From Campylobacter concisus (GTDB lineage Bacteria > Campylobacterota > Campylobacteria > Campylobacterales > Campylobacteraceae), in the NCBI RefSeq assembly GCF_002913045.1, contig NZ_PPAF01000038.1, forward strand, positions 62,001 to 126,000: a stretch of DNA of 64,000 nt, read 5' to 3'. The notes beneath the pieces are model-generated. The model made no database searches and was not told the origin of the DNA. It saw nothing but the letters and a program-made list of their open reading frames with translations. The position numbers and the translations under genes were made by a program. Shown here piece after piece: positions 54,056 to 64,000 of this stretch (positions within the stretch are counted from its first letter, which is position 1; every line of letters begins with the position of its first letter).

Positions 54056-55414
54056 TTAAATAGCTTTAAAATTCATCCATGTGCCTTTTAGGTATCTAAT
54101 CGTAAAAAGCACCGCCTTTACAGCCCAGTCAGCAAACATTGCAAACCAAGTACCTATCATGCCAAGATCAAATGTGAGTGCAAAGACATAGGCCAAGATG
54201 ACTCTACAAGCAAACATACAAACTAAATTTACAATCATCGGATATTTAGCATCCCCTGCTGCTCGAAAAACGGTTGGATATGTGTAGGCAAGTGGCCAGA
54301 TAAGACACATAGCGATACCGTGATACCAGACGATCTGCCTTGTTAAATTTATGGCTTCGCTTGAGAGATTATAAACCCTAAGCAGTGGCTCAAGAAGTAG
54401 TAAAATCACAGCTGTGCTAAAAAGCTGGACAATATAGATGCTTATCATCGACTTTCTTACGTAAAATTTAGCCTGAGCAAAGTCGTTTGCGCCAACACAC
54501 CTTGAGATAACCACACTAAGCCCTGTTCCTATCGCCATACCAGGAAGTACTTGAAACATCACGATCGTCCCGCCCACGGCATTTGCAGCGATACTTGCCG
54601 TACCAAAGAGAGAAACTAAACTTAAAACAATAATGCGACCCACATAAAACATCGAATTTTCAAAACCATAAGGCACTCCGATATTTAAAATTTTCTTGAT
54701 GATCTTGTAGTCAAATTTATAGATAAAGCTCTTTCTTATGTGAAGTTTTAGCCTTATATCAAGAAGCAAATAGACTATAACAAAGCAAGCAAGCACCTTT
54801 GCTATAAGCGTACTTATGGCGATACCTAAAACACCAGTATGAAATGTGTAGATACTAATGGCAGTTAGAAGTACGTTTAATAAATTTGCAGCCGCCATAA
54901 TATACATAGGAAGCTTCGCGTTTGACATTGTGCGAAAGATCGCAGCTGCTGCTGCATAGACAGCCAAAAATGGCGCGGAAATGGCCGAGAAAACAAGATA
55001 GTGGCTAGCATCATGCCTTACTTGCTCTCCAATATCGCCAAAGACATAATCTAGGATAATATCTTTTAAAACTATGATGACCACTGCGATAAAAAGGGCA
55101 AAGATAAAACTAAACCAAACGAGCTGATTTGCTGTGATTTTGGCATTGCCACTTTGTTTACTACCAAGATACTGGCTAGCAACCACTGAGCCGCCAGTAG
55201 CGATAGCAGTAAATATGCTAATAAATAGCGCCATGACAAATTCCACAAGACTAATCGCACTTACAGCGCTTTCACTAACACTTGCTGCCATTAGCGAGTT
55301 TGCAAGCCCCAAGCTATACTCTAAAAACTGCTCAACTGCAATAGGGAAAAATAGCTTTGCAAGGTCGGCATCTGAGAAAAATTTTGTATTTTGATCTTTG
55401 ATTTTGTTTACCAT
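54056..55414 (-). CDS. MATE-family multidrug/metabolite antiporter
   Basis: A 452-residue protein with 12 membrane segments. LVEFVMALFISIFTAIATGG and YLGSKQSGNAK near residue 90 and their counterparts in the second half (VLPGMAIGTGLSVVISRCVG) match the DinF/NorM fold. Substrate is unknown. It is followed by 80 bases before accC; no obvious operon partner. Confidence 0.85.
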   Translation of the reverse strand: MVNKIKDQNTKFFSDADLAKLFFPIAVEQFLEYSLGLANSLMAASVSESAVSAISLVEFVMALFISIFTAIATGGSVVASQYLGSKQSGNAKITANQLVWFSFIFALFIAVVIIVLKDIILDYVFGDIGEQVRHDASHYLVFSAISAPFLAVYAAAAAIFRTMSNAKLPMYIMAAANLLNVLLTAISIYTFHTGVLGIAISTLIAKVLACFVIVYLLLDIRLKLHIRKSFIYKFDYKIIKKILNIGVPYGFENSMFYVGRIIVLSLVSLFGTASIAANAVGGTIVMFQVLPGMAIGTGLSVVISRCVGANDFAQAKFYVRKSMISIYIVQLFSTAVILLLLEPLLRVYNLSSEAINLTRQIVWYHGIAMCLIWPLAYTYPTVFRAAGDAKYPMIVNLVCMFACRVILAYVFALTFDLGMIGTWFAMFADWAVKAVLFTIRYLKGTWMNFKAI

Positions 55415-55493
55415 ACTTCCCCTAAGATAAACTTAAAAATTTTAATAGATTTAAGCCAAGATCTGCCTTTTTGCAAATCCTGACTTAAAAATT

Positions 55494-56825
55494 TTAGTGT
55501 CTTGAAAGGTAGTTTGTATCGTAGTTATTGCTTAAAAAGTCTTTGTTCTCCATCATAGCGATGTGAAAATCTTTTGTTGTTTTTATACCATTTATTATGA
55601 GCTGATCAAGAGCTACTTTCATTTTATGGATCGCCCTATTTCTATCGGTATCCCAAACCACGAGTTTGCCAATCATACTATCGTAATACGGTGGTATCGA
55701 ATAATCTTGATAGATATGACTATCCATTCTAACATTGCGGCCACCTGGACAGACATATTTTGTGATCTTACCAGGACACGGCGTAAATGTATTTGGATCT
55801 TCAGCTGTTATCCTGCATTCGATCGCATGACCTTTTAGTTCAATACTCTCTTGTGATGGTAGTGCCTCACCTTCAGCCACTTTTATCATAAGCTCGATGA
55901 TATCAAGTCCGCTTACCATTTCGCTCACTGTGTGCTCAACTTGAAGTCTTGTATTCATCTCGATGAAGTAAAAGTCTAAATTTTTATCAACCAAAAACTC
56001 AAACGTACCAGCTCCCTCGTAGCCGATCGCTTTTGCCGCTTTTATGGCTGTTTCGTGAAGCCTCTCTCTTGTTTTTTCATCAAGTAAAATAGCTGGGCTC
56101 TCTTCGATCAGCTTTTGGTGGCGACGCTGCATAGAGCAATCACGCTCACCGATGTGAAGTACATTGCCATGGCTATCGCCAATTACTTGAACTTCGATAT
56201 GACGTGGATTTAGGATATATTTTTCCATATACATTGTGCCATCACCAAATGCGCTCATAGCTTCGCTTTCAGCAGACCAAAACGCTTTTTCTAAATCAGC
56301 CTCTTTTTCAACCACGCGCATACCACGTCCGCCACCACCTGCAGCAGCTTTTAAGATGACAGGATAGCCTATCTTTTTAGCTAGCTCTTTTGCAGCTTTT
56401 GTGTCAGCCACAGCGCCGTCTGAGCCAGGAATTACTGGTACGCCAGCTCTTTGCATGACCTGCTTTGCCTTGCTCTTATCGCTCATCAAAGCCATCGCAG
56501 CGACACTTGGTCCTATAAATTTGATCTTGTGATGTGAGCAAATTTCAACAAAATTTTGATTTTCACTTAAAAAGCCATATCCAGGGAAAATAGCGTCTGC
56601 TTCGCTGATCTCAGCTGCACTTATGATAGCTGGGATATTTAGGTAGCTATCGCTTGAGCGCTCTTTGCCGATGCAAATGGCTACGTCAGCATATTTTACG
56701 TAAAGTGCGTCTTTATCAGCGGTTGAATAGACTACAACGGCTTCTTTACCCATCTCCTTTATCGTTCGCAAAGCACGAAGGGCGATTTCGCCTCGGTTTG
56801 CGATTAAAATTCTTTTTAATTCCAT
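55494..56825 (-). CDS. accC: Biotin carboxylase subunit of acetyl-CoA carboxylase
   Basis: ATP-dependent carboxylation of biotin on AccB. The 443-residue ATP-grasp protein shows ILIANRGEIALRALRT, GYGFLSENQNFVEIC, the glycine-rich loop KAAAGGGGRGMRVV and FYFIEMNTRLQVEHTVSE with the metal-binding Glu and Asn. It overlaps accB by one base (TAATG), as is common for accBC. Confidence 0.96.
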   Translation of the reverse strand: MELKRILIANRGEIALRALRTIKEMGKEAVVVYSTADKDALYVKYADVAICIGKERSSDSYLNIPAIISAAEISEADAIFPGYGFLSENQNFVEICSHHKIKFIGPSVAAMALMSDKSKAKQVMQRAGVPVIPGSDGAVADTKAAKELAKKIGYPVILKAAAGGGGRGMRVVEKEADLEKAFWSAESEAMSAFGDGTMYMEKYILNPRHIEVQVIGDSHGNVLHIGERDCSMQRRHQKLIEESPAILLDEKTRERLHETAIKAAKAIGYEGAGTFEFLVDKNLDFYFIEMNTRLQVEHTVSEMVSGLDIIELMIKVAEGEALPSQESIELKGHAIECRITAEDPNTFTPCPGKITKYVCPGGRNVRMDSHIYQDYSIPPYYDSMIGKLVVWDTDRNRAIHKMKVALDQLIINGIKTTKDFHIAMMENKDFLSNNYDTNYLSRH

Positions 56826-57271
56826 TAATTTTTCTCCACGCCAAATAACGGCAATCCAAACTCAACTGGCTGTCCGTCAGAGACTAGCATTTCAGTGATC
56901 TGGCAGTCAAACTCAGCCTCGATTTCATTCATGATCTTCATAGCCTCGATGATACCTACTACATCGCCTTTTCTTACTCTTTGACCTACTTTTACAAACG
57001 GAGCAGCGCCTGGGCTTGGAGCAGCGTAGAAAGTACCTACCATAGGAGATTTTATGCTATCTTTTGGCGAGTTTGCAGCTGGTTTTACCTCTGAATTAAC
57101 GACAACATTTACAGGTGCTGGAGCTGGCGCTTGTGCTGCTGGTTTAGCAGGCGCGCAATAATCTGAAAATTTTTCAAGCTCTACCTCAAAATCACCACTT
57201 TTTATTTTGATATGATTCATCTCCATATCATTAAAAAATTCGATAAGCTCTTTTATATCTTCTTTTTTCAT
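56825..57271 (-). CDS. accB: Biotin carboxyl carrier protein of acetyl-CoA carboxylase
   Basis: A 148-residue protein: N-terminal helical part, a linker rich in Ala and Pro (about 47-75) and a biotinyl domain with EAMKIMNEIEAE, in which the Lys is biotinylated. A frame opens at 57346, but the ATG at 57271 is preferred because AGGAG lies eight bases before it and the protein then begins KKEDIKELIEFFNDMEM as in other AccB proteins. Confidence 0.95.
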   Translation of the reverse strand: MKKEDIKELIEFFNDMEMNHIKIKSGDFEVELEKFSDYCAPAKPAAQAPAPAPVNVVVNSEVKPAANSPKDSIKSPMVGTFYAAPSPGAAPFVKVGQRVRKGDVVGIIEAMKIMNEIEAEFDCQITEMLVSDGQPVEFGLPLFGVEKN

Positions 57272-57305
57272 AGAAATTTCTCCTAAATTTTTATATAAGC
57301 GTCTA

Positions 57306-57311
57306 ATTGTA
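57306..57311 (-). promoter_or_regulatory. Putative -10 box of accBC
   Basis: TACAAT on the minus strand (GCTACAATTAG), about 35 bases upstream of the chosen accB start. The preceding DNA is T-rich on the coding strand. This promoter position also supports the shorter accB start. Confidence 0.45.
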
Positions 57312-57380
57312 GCGAAAATTAGATAAAAAATTTTTTTATGAAGCAAAAACGAGAACTCAAAGTTACTCTTTTTTGCTAAG

Positions 57381-58223
57381 TTATTTTTCAGTAATAATTA
57401 TCTTAATGCCTTTAGTATCAACTAAATTTTCATCGATGATGATCTCATCTATCTTTGCTGCCCTTATCACGCCACTTTTTGGATTTTTTATACTTTTTAT
57501 CGCTCCGATTGTGCTTACATCGACACTTGAATATTCAAACGCAAGACTCGTATCCATAAAAATGCAATCTTTTACGATCAAATTTTCCACGTAACAAAGT
57601 GCTTGCAAGCTTTTTATCGTGCAGTTTATGAGCGTTACATTTTTTGAGTTCCAAGCTAGATATTCACCTGAGATTAGGCAATTTTGCGCGGTCACGTTTT
57701 CGCAGTTCCAAAATGCATCTTTTGAAATGAGCTTTGAGTTTGTGATATGGACATTTTTACAACTATCAAAGCAGTAGTTTCCATCTAAATTTAGCCCATC
57801 GATCTCTAAATTTTCGCTATTTGCCCCAAAGTAATCCCCCTTTGCAAAAACATTTTTTATCCTAACGCCCGCGCATCCCCAAAGTGTTTCACTAGCATCT
57901 GAAAAATTTACATTTTCTAGCGAAATTTGCGAGCTTTTTCTAAAGCTTTTTGGAGCGTTGATGAGCGCGTCTTTGAAGCTTAAATTTGCACTGTACCACA
58001 TGCCAGCTCTTGCTAGAGGCTCTAAGTATCCGCCATTTAGCGTGATATCATTTGCGTACCAAAGTGGATATTTGTAGGCAAAAACGCACTCATTTAGCTT
58101 TAAATTTGAGCTGTGTTTTAGCGACGACTCGCCATCTTCAAAGATACAGTTTGTAAAATTTACACTTTTTGCCCCAAACATCACACGCTCGCCAGTAAAA
58201 ATTTCTGCATTTTTCTCTTGCAT
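57381..58223 (-). CDS. DUF3737 right-handed beta-helix protein
   Basis: A 280-residue protein of the DUF3737 family. It consists of many short repeats with alternating Asn and Cys ladders (GSxNL, LINC, CENVTAQNC), a hallmark of parallel beta-helix proteins. GERVMFGAKSVNFTNCIFED is the family start. There is no signal peptide, so it is cytosolic. Function unknown; some beta-helix proteins bind or modify carbohydrates. Confidence 0.8.
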   Translation of the reverse strand: MQEKNAEIFTGERVMFGAKSVNFTNCIFEDGESSLKHSSNLKLNECVFAYKYPLWYANDITLNGGYLEPLARAGMWYSANLSFKDALINAPKSFRKSSQISLENVNFSDASETLWGCAGVRIKNVFAKGDYFGANSENLEIDGLNLDGNYCFDSCKNVHITNSKLISKDAFWNCENVTAQNCLISGEYLAWNSKNVTLINCTIKSLQALCYVENLIVKDCIFMDTSLAFEYSSVDVSTIGAIKSIKNPKSGVIRAAKIDEIIIDENLVDTKGIKIIITEK

Positions 58224-58315
58224 TTTTGTCCTTTATTAATTTTTGCTGTTAAAATTATACTAATTTTCATCTAATTTATTCGCTTTATTAAATTTACTTT
58301 AAAGACGTAAATCGT

Positions 58316-58321
58316 TATAAT
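58316..58321 (+). promoter_or_regulatory. Putative -10 box of dcd
   Basis: TATAAT 20 bases before the ATG at 58342, just upstream of the AAAAGGAG ribosome-binding site. The short leader fits known Campylobacter promoters. Confidence 0.5.
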
Positions 58322-58341
58322 CGCCCAAAAAAGGAGCAAAA

Positions 58342-58902
58342 ATGGGTTTAAAGTCAGACTCTTGGATAAGAAAAATGTCGGTTGAGAAAAATATGATAGT
58401 GCCGTTTGCCGAGGAGCAAGTCGGACGCGGCGTGGTTAGCTACGGTGTTTCTAGCTACGGCTACGATATCCGCGTGGGAGACGAGTTTAAAATTTTTACA
58501 AACATCGGCGGAACCGTAGTCGATCCGAAAAATTTCGACGAAAAAAACGTGGTCGATTTTAAGGGTGATGTCTGTATCGTGCCACCAAATTCTTTTGCTT
58601 TGGCGCGCACGATCGAGTACTTTAACATGCCTGATAATGTTCTAGCGATCTGCCTTGGCAAAAGCACCTACGCAAGGTGCGGCATCATCGTAAACGTAAC
58701 GCCTTTTGAGCCTGGATTTAAGGGGCACATCACGATAGAAATTTCAAACACGACGCCACTTCCTGCAAAAATTTATGCGAACGAAGGTATCGCGCAGGTG
58801 CTATTTATCGAGGGTGATGAGCCTTGCGAAGTGACGTATGCTGATAAAAATGGTAAATACCAAGCCCAAGAAGGCATCACACTACCAAGAATTTTGAAGT
58901 AA
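58342..58902 (+). CDS. dcd: dCTP deaminase
   Basis: Converts dCTP to dUTP, the substrate of the dUTPase at 5371-6066, in dTTP synthesis. The 186-residue protein has the dUTPase-like jelly-roll fold with KSTYARCGI (residues 107-115, Arg112) and the catalytic Glu133 in [29 protein letters not shown] follows. Monocistronic with a stem-loop after the stop. Confidence 0.95.
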   Translation: MGLKSDSWIRKMSVEKNMIVPFAEEQVGRGVVSYGVSSYGYDIRVGDEFKIFTNIGGTVVDPKNFDEKNVVDFKGDVCIVPPNSFALARTIEYFNMPDNVLAICLGKSTYARCGIIVNVTPFEPGFKGHITIEISNTTPLPAKIYANEGIAQVLFIEGDEPCEVTYADKNGKYQAQEGITLPRILK

Positions 58903-58907
58903 TTTTT

Positions 58908-58933
58908 TAGCCTTTGCGACCTTGCAAAGGCTA
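58908..58933 (+). terminator. Stem-loop after dcd
   Basis: Ten-base perfect arms (tagcctttgc / gcaaaggcta) with a six-base loop, six bases after the dcd stop. The U-tract after it is weak. Confidence 0.6.
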
Positions 58934-59032
58934 AATTTAAATACTGCTTTTATAATTTCCTCTAAACATTAATTAAAATTTGACGAAATAGAATCTAGAA
59001 AGGTAAAAACTTTTGTAATAAATTTTAAAAAT

Positions 59033-59050
59033 TTGGCATAGCTTTTGCTT
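59033..59050 (+). promoter_or_regulatory. Sigma-54 promoter of the pse operon
   Basis: TTGGCATAGCTTTTGCTT fits the -24/-12 consensus TGGCAC-N5-TTGCW with one change (C to T). The invariant GG (59035-59036) and GC (59047-59048) are separated by exactly ten bases. It would start transcription near 59060, about 60 bases before pseB. Sigma-54 drives flagellar hook and rod genes in Campylobacter, which fits a flagellin glycosylation operon. Confidence 0.65.
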
Positions 59051-59101
59051 AAATTTTTATAAAATACAATTTAGATTTAGCTATTTATACCCCAAAAATA
59101 G

Positions 59102-61224
<2,123 letters not shown>

Positions 61225-61226
61225 AA

Positions 61227-61907
61227 ATGATCTGTATCATCCCAGCAAGAGGCGGCAGCAAGAGGATACCTGGCAAAAACATAAAAGACTTTTTAGGCAA
61301 GCCTTTAATCGCATATAGCATTGAGGCCGCGCTAAATTCTAAAGTTTTTAGCGAAGTGATCGTAAGCACCGATGATGAAATGATCGCAAATGTGGCTAGA
61401 GAATTTGGAGCTAGCGTGCCATTTTTTAGAGAGGCGAGTCTAAGCGATGACTACGCGACAAGCACTGACGTGATAAAAGACGCGATAGGGCGCGTAAATT
61501 CTGGCTTTAGTGATGTCTGCTGCCTTTATGCCACAGCACCGCTCATAACGGCTGAAATTTTAAAAGAGGCTGCAGGAGAGTTTAAAAAGCAGGAGTGTAA
61601 ATTTTTATTTTCAGCGACTGCGTTCGATTTTCCTATACAAAGGGCGATAAAACTTGATGAAAACGCTAGCGTTAGCATGTTTTATCCTCAGTTTGAAAAG
61701 ACACGCTCGCAAGATCTTGAGCCTGCGTTTCATGACGCTGGGGCATTTTATTTTGGCAAAAAAGAGGCTTGGCTGGAGTGCAGTGCTTTGTTTGCGCCAC
61801 ACTCAAAGGCATATTTGCTGCCAAGAAATTTAGTCTGCGATATCGACACGCTAGAGGATTTTGAGTTTGCTAAGAAGCTTTATTTGATAAATAATGGAAA
61901 GATCTGA
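61227..61907 (+). CDS. pseF: CMP-pseudaminic acid synthetase
   Basis: Last step, activating pseudaminic acid with CTP. The 226-residue CMP-sialate synthetase-like enzyme has CIIPARGGSKRIPGKNIKDF at residues 3-22 and TAPLITAEIL near 107-116. The PseF assignment over NeuA relies on the surrounding pse genes. Confidence 0.93.
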   Translation: MICIIPARGGSKRIPGKNIKDFLGKPLIAYSIEAALNSKVFSEVIVSTDDEMIANVAREFGASVPFFREASLSDDYATSTDVIKDAIGRVNSGFSDVCCLYATAPLITAEILKEAAGEFKKQECKFLFSATAFDFPIQRAIKLDENASVSMFYPQFEKTRSQDLEPAFHDAGAFYFGKKEAWLECSALFAPHSKAYLLPRNLVCDIDTLEDFEFAKKLYLINNGKI

Positions 61908-61931
61908 TTGAAAGAATTTAAAGGACTCCTC

Positions 61932-62780
61932 TTGCTAAAAACGCTCGTGCGCGCTGATAGTAGCAGCAAGATAGGGCATGGGCACATCAGGCGAGACCTT
62001 TTGCTTGCTAAAAAATTTAACGACATCTCATTTGCATCTTTGAGGCTAGATGGTGACATTTTTAATGAGATAAACTACCCTAAATTTAGTTTAAGTAGTG
62101 GCGAGATAGATGAACTTTGTGAACTTATAAAAGATGATAAATTTGAGCTTCTCATCATCGACCACTACGGCTTTAGCTTTGAAGACGAAAGAGCTATAAA
62201 AGAAAAAACCGGCGTTAAAATTTTATCATTTGACGACACTTACGAAAAACATTTTGCAGACTATATTTTAAATGTAAATTTATATGCGCAAAAGGCAAGA
62301 TATGAGGGGCTGGTAGAAAAAGATAGCGAAGTTTTTTGCGGAAGCGAGTTTTTGCTGGTTAGAGATGAGTTTTATGAAGAAGCGCAGGTAAAAAGGGATA
62401 AAATTTATGACTACGCTATTATTCTTGGAGGCACTGATATCTCAGGGCTAAGTGCAAAAATTTCAGAAAAACTGCTCTTAAAAGGACTAAAAACAGCCGT
62501 CATAACAACTAGTGGAAATAAAAACTTAAGCGCACTAAAAGAGTTATCAAGTAAAAATGAAAATTTTAGCCTTTTTGTAGATAGTAAAAAAGTAGCAAGG
62601 CTGATGAATGAAGCCAAAATACTCATCATAACAGCAAGCTCGCTTGTAAATGAAGCTTATGTTTTGAGAGCTAAATTTAAAGCCATTTGCGTAGCAGACA
62701 ATCAAAAAGAGATATTTGCTTGGCTAAAAGAAAATGGATATGAGGCTTACTGGGGAGATGAAATTTGCTTGAGCTTATAA
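61932..62780 (+). CDS. pseG: UDP-2,4-diacetamido-trideoxy-altropyranose hydrolase
   Basis: Removes UDP to give the free sugar for PseI. A glycosyltransferase-like fold is seen with SKIGHGHIRRDLLLAKKF near residues 12-29 (His of GHGHI is the expected catalytic base) and ILGGTDISGLSAKISEKL. The frame begins at 61908, but TTG at 61932 is preferred: AAAGGA lies six bases before it, and the shortened N-terminus (MLKTLVRADSSS) aligns with the C. jejuni protein. 282 residues. It overlaps pseH by 16 bases. Confidence 0.9.
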   Translation: MLKTLVRADSSSKIGHGHIRRDLLLAKKFNDISFASLRLDGDIFNEINYPKFSLSSGEIDELCELIKDDKFELLIIDHYGFSFEDERAIKEKTGVKILSFDDTYEKHFADYILNVNLYAQKARYEGLVEKDSEVFCGSEFLLVRDEFYEEAQVKRDKIYDYAIILGGTDISGLSAKISEKLLLKGLKTAVITTSGNKNLSALKELSSKNENFSLFVDSKKVARLMNEAKILIITASSLVNEAYVLRAKFKAICVADNQKEIFAWLKENGYEAYWGDEICLSL

Positions 62781-63223
62781 ATTTTACCTCGCTTAGTGGC
62801 GAGCAAAAATTGATGGTCTTAAAGTGGCGAAATGACGAGCGTATAGCCAAATTTATGAAAAACAAAAGTGTTGGCAAAGAGGAGCATTTTGCTTTTTTAG
62901 AGAGATTAAAGAGCATTCAAGATAAGATCTATTTTTTAGTAAAAGATGAGGGTGAATTTATCGGAGTGGTGAGCTTCGTTGATATAACGAAAGAAAGTTG
63001 CGAATTTGGCGTTTATAAAAACCCGGAGCTAAAAGGAGTGGGCAAAAAGTTGCTTGATCTCATAAAAGACTACGCTTTTTTTACATTAAAGGTTGGCTCG
63101 CTAAAGGCAAAAGCTTATAATAGTAACGAAAAAGCGCTCGCACTTTATGAAAATTTTGGCTTTAAGATCTATGCAAAAGATGGTGAGTTTAGCTATCTTG
63201 AGCTTAAAAATAAAACGGACTAA
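62765..63223 (+). CDS. pseH: UDP-4-amino-4,6-dideoxy-AltNAc N-acetyltransferase
   Basis: Third enzyme of the pathway. The 152-residue GNAT protein has LMVLKWRNDERIAKFMKNKS at the N-terminus and the acetyl-CoA loop ELKGVGKKLLDLI, then NSNEKALALYENFGF, all as in PseH. It starts with TTG inside the end of pseG, with GGAG seven bases upstream. Confidence 0.92.
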   Translation: MLELINFTSLSGEQKLMVLKWRNDERIAKFMKNKSVGKEEHFAFLERLKSIQDKIYFLVKDEGEFIGVVSFVDITKESCEFGVYKNPELKGVGKKLLDLIKDYAFFTLKVGSLKAKAYNSNEKALALYENFGFKIYAKDGEFSYLELKNKTD

Positions 63224-63226
63224 CGG

Positions 63227-64000
63227 ATGAAAATAGGAAATTTTGATACAGACAAAAAGGTCTTTATAATAGCAGAGCTCTCCGCTAATCACAGCGGCAG
63301 CCTAAAAACGGCGGTAGATACGATAAAGGCAGCCAAGCGCGCTGGAGCTGACGCGATAAAGCTTCAGACATATACACCTGATAGTTTGACTCTAAATTCA
63401 CACCTGGACGACTTTGTCATTAAGGGCGGACTTTGGGATGGGAGAAATTTATACGAGCTTTATCAAGAGGCGCTAACGCCAAAAGAGTGGCACGCTGAGC
63501 TTTTTAAAGTAGCAAAAGAAGAAGGGCTTGTCTGCTTTTCAAGCCCATTTTGCAAGGATGACGCCAACTTTTTAGAGCAGTTTAACCCGCCAGCTTACAA
63601 GATCGCAAGTTTTGAGGTAACGGACTATGATTTTGTAGAGTTTATAGCTAAAAAAGGCAAGCCCATTATCATCTCAACTGGCATAGCCTATGAAGAAGAG
63701 ATAAGAGATGTGGTGCAAATTTGTAAAAATGCAGGCAATAGCGATATTGCTCTTTTAAAGTGTACTTCAAGCTACCCAGCACCGCTAAATGGTATGAATT
63801 TACAAACGATAGCTGATATGAAAGAGAAATTTGGCGTTGAGGTCGGCTTTTCAGATCACACATTAGGCGTGACAGCCCCAGTTGTTGCGGTTAGCCTGGG
63901 TGCTAGGATAATTGAAAAGCATTTTATACTTGATAAAAGCGTAAAAAGCGTTGATAGCGCATTTAGCCTAGATGAGAGCGAATTTACTCTTATGGTAAAG
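63227..64000 (+). CDS. pseI: Pseudaminic acid synthase (3' end beyond the window)
   Basis: Condenses the hydrolysed sugar with phosphoenolpyruvate, releasing phosphate. About 258 residues are visible. The NeuB-type barrel starts IIAELSANHSGSLKTAVDTI and contains KLQTYTPDS, CFSSPFCKDDANFL, LLKCTSSYPAPLNGMN, GFSDHTLG and IEKHFILDKS. The C-terminal SAF antifreeze-like domain lies outside. The ATG at 63227 lies three bases after the pseH stop. Confidence 0.95.
   Translation, partial: MKIGNFDTDKKVFIIAELSANHSGSLKTAVDTIKAAKRAGADAIKLQTYTPDSLTLNSHLDDFVIKGGLWDGRNLYELYQEALTPKEWHAELFKVAKEEGLVCFSSPFCKDDANFLEQFNPPAYKIASFEVTDYDFVEFIAKKGKPIIISTGIAYEEEIRDVVQICKNAGNSDIALLKCTSSYPAPLNGMNLQTIADMKEKFGVEVGFSDHTLGVTAPVVAVSLGARIIEKHFILDKSVKSVDSAFSLDESEFTLMVK

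Overview
The window is a piece of a Campylobacter chromosome (Campylobacterota). Several independent signs agree: a dimeric all-alpha dUTPase, a CiaB homologue, a MnmG gene beside a PetABC cytochrome bc1 operon, the gene order flavodoxin / unknown protein / DUF2325 protein (as I recall it from C. jejuni next to katA), and a contiguous pseudaminic acid operon. The low-GC background and a complete hydrogenase-4 (Hyf) operon make C. concisus or a close relative the best guess. That species call rests on remembered gene content, not on a search. No rRNA, tRNA, CRISPR array, insertion sequence or prophage was recognised.

Layout. 1-3165 (minus): fatty acid synthesis genes accA (cut by the window edge), fabF, acpP and fabG. 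3222-6384: small conserved genes (FMN-binding split barrel, DUF1294, EI24 membrane protein, dUTPase, a four-Cys mini-protein). 6381-11686: two large membrane GGDEF-EAL proteins flanking a YcxB-like gene; one has lost its catalytic residues and the other keeps an intact EAL set. 11696-14823: ciaB, an acyl-CoA thioesterase and a Crp/Fnr regulator. 14915-25509 (minus): formate channel, hydrogenase maturation genes and hyfA-B-C-E-F-G-H-I, preceded by an undescribed 32-codon ORF overlapping hyfA. 25829-27237: metallo-beta-lactamase-fold protein and a small coiled protein, followed by about 480 bases of structured non-coding DNA. 27722-32567 (minus): petC, petB, petA and mnmG. 32736-36188: an LplT-PlsC-acyl-ACP synthetase fusion. 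36437-39536: a polar amino acid ABC transporter with two tandem binding proteins and the relic of a third. 39570-42397 (minus): flavodoxin, two conserved unknowns and a sugar-efflux type MFS protein.

42567-50962 is a compositional mosaic. The pyruvate oxidoreductase gene, a DNA glycosylase, a YwqK-type repeat protein and a quinone reductase are visibly GC-rich. They surround a very AT-rich two-gene cassette of unknown function (46331-47681), and the quinone reductase sits inside the remains of an oligoendopeptidase F gene. 50972-58902: Sua5/YrdC-like protein, EamA transporter, a three-lipoprotein operon (CsgG-like, DUF4810, DUF799), a MATE pump, accC-accB, a DUF3737 beta-helix protein and dcd. 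59120-64000: pseB-C-F-G-H-I (pseI cut by the window edge), preceded by a very good sigma-54 promoter match.

Themes. The Hyf complex plus the formate channel suggests formate- or ferredoxin-linked hydrogen metabolism with proton translocation. Pyruvate oxidoreductase and flavodoxin are likely redox partners. AccA, AccB and AccC feed FabF, ACP and FabG, and the Aas fusion recycles phospholipid acyl chains. The pse operon would supply pseudaminic acid for flagellin glycosylation, which fits a sigma-54 promoter.
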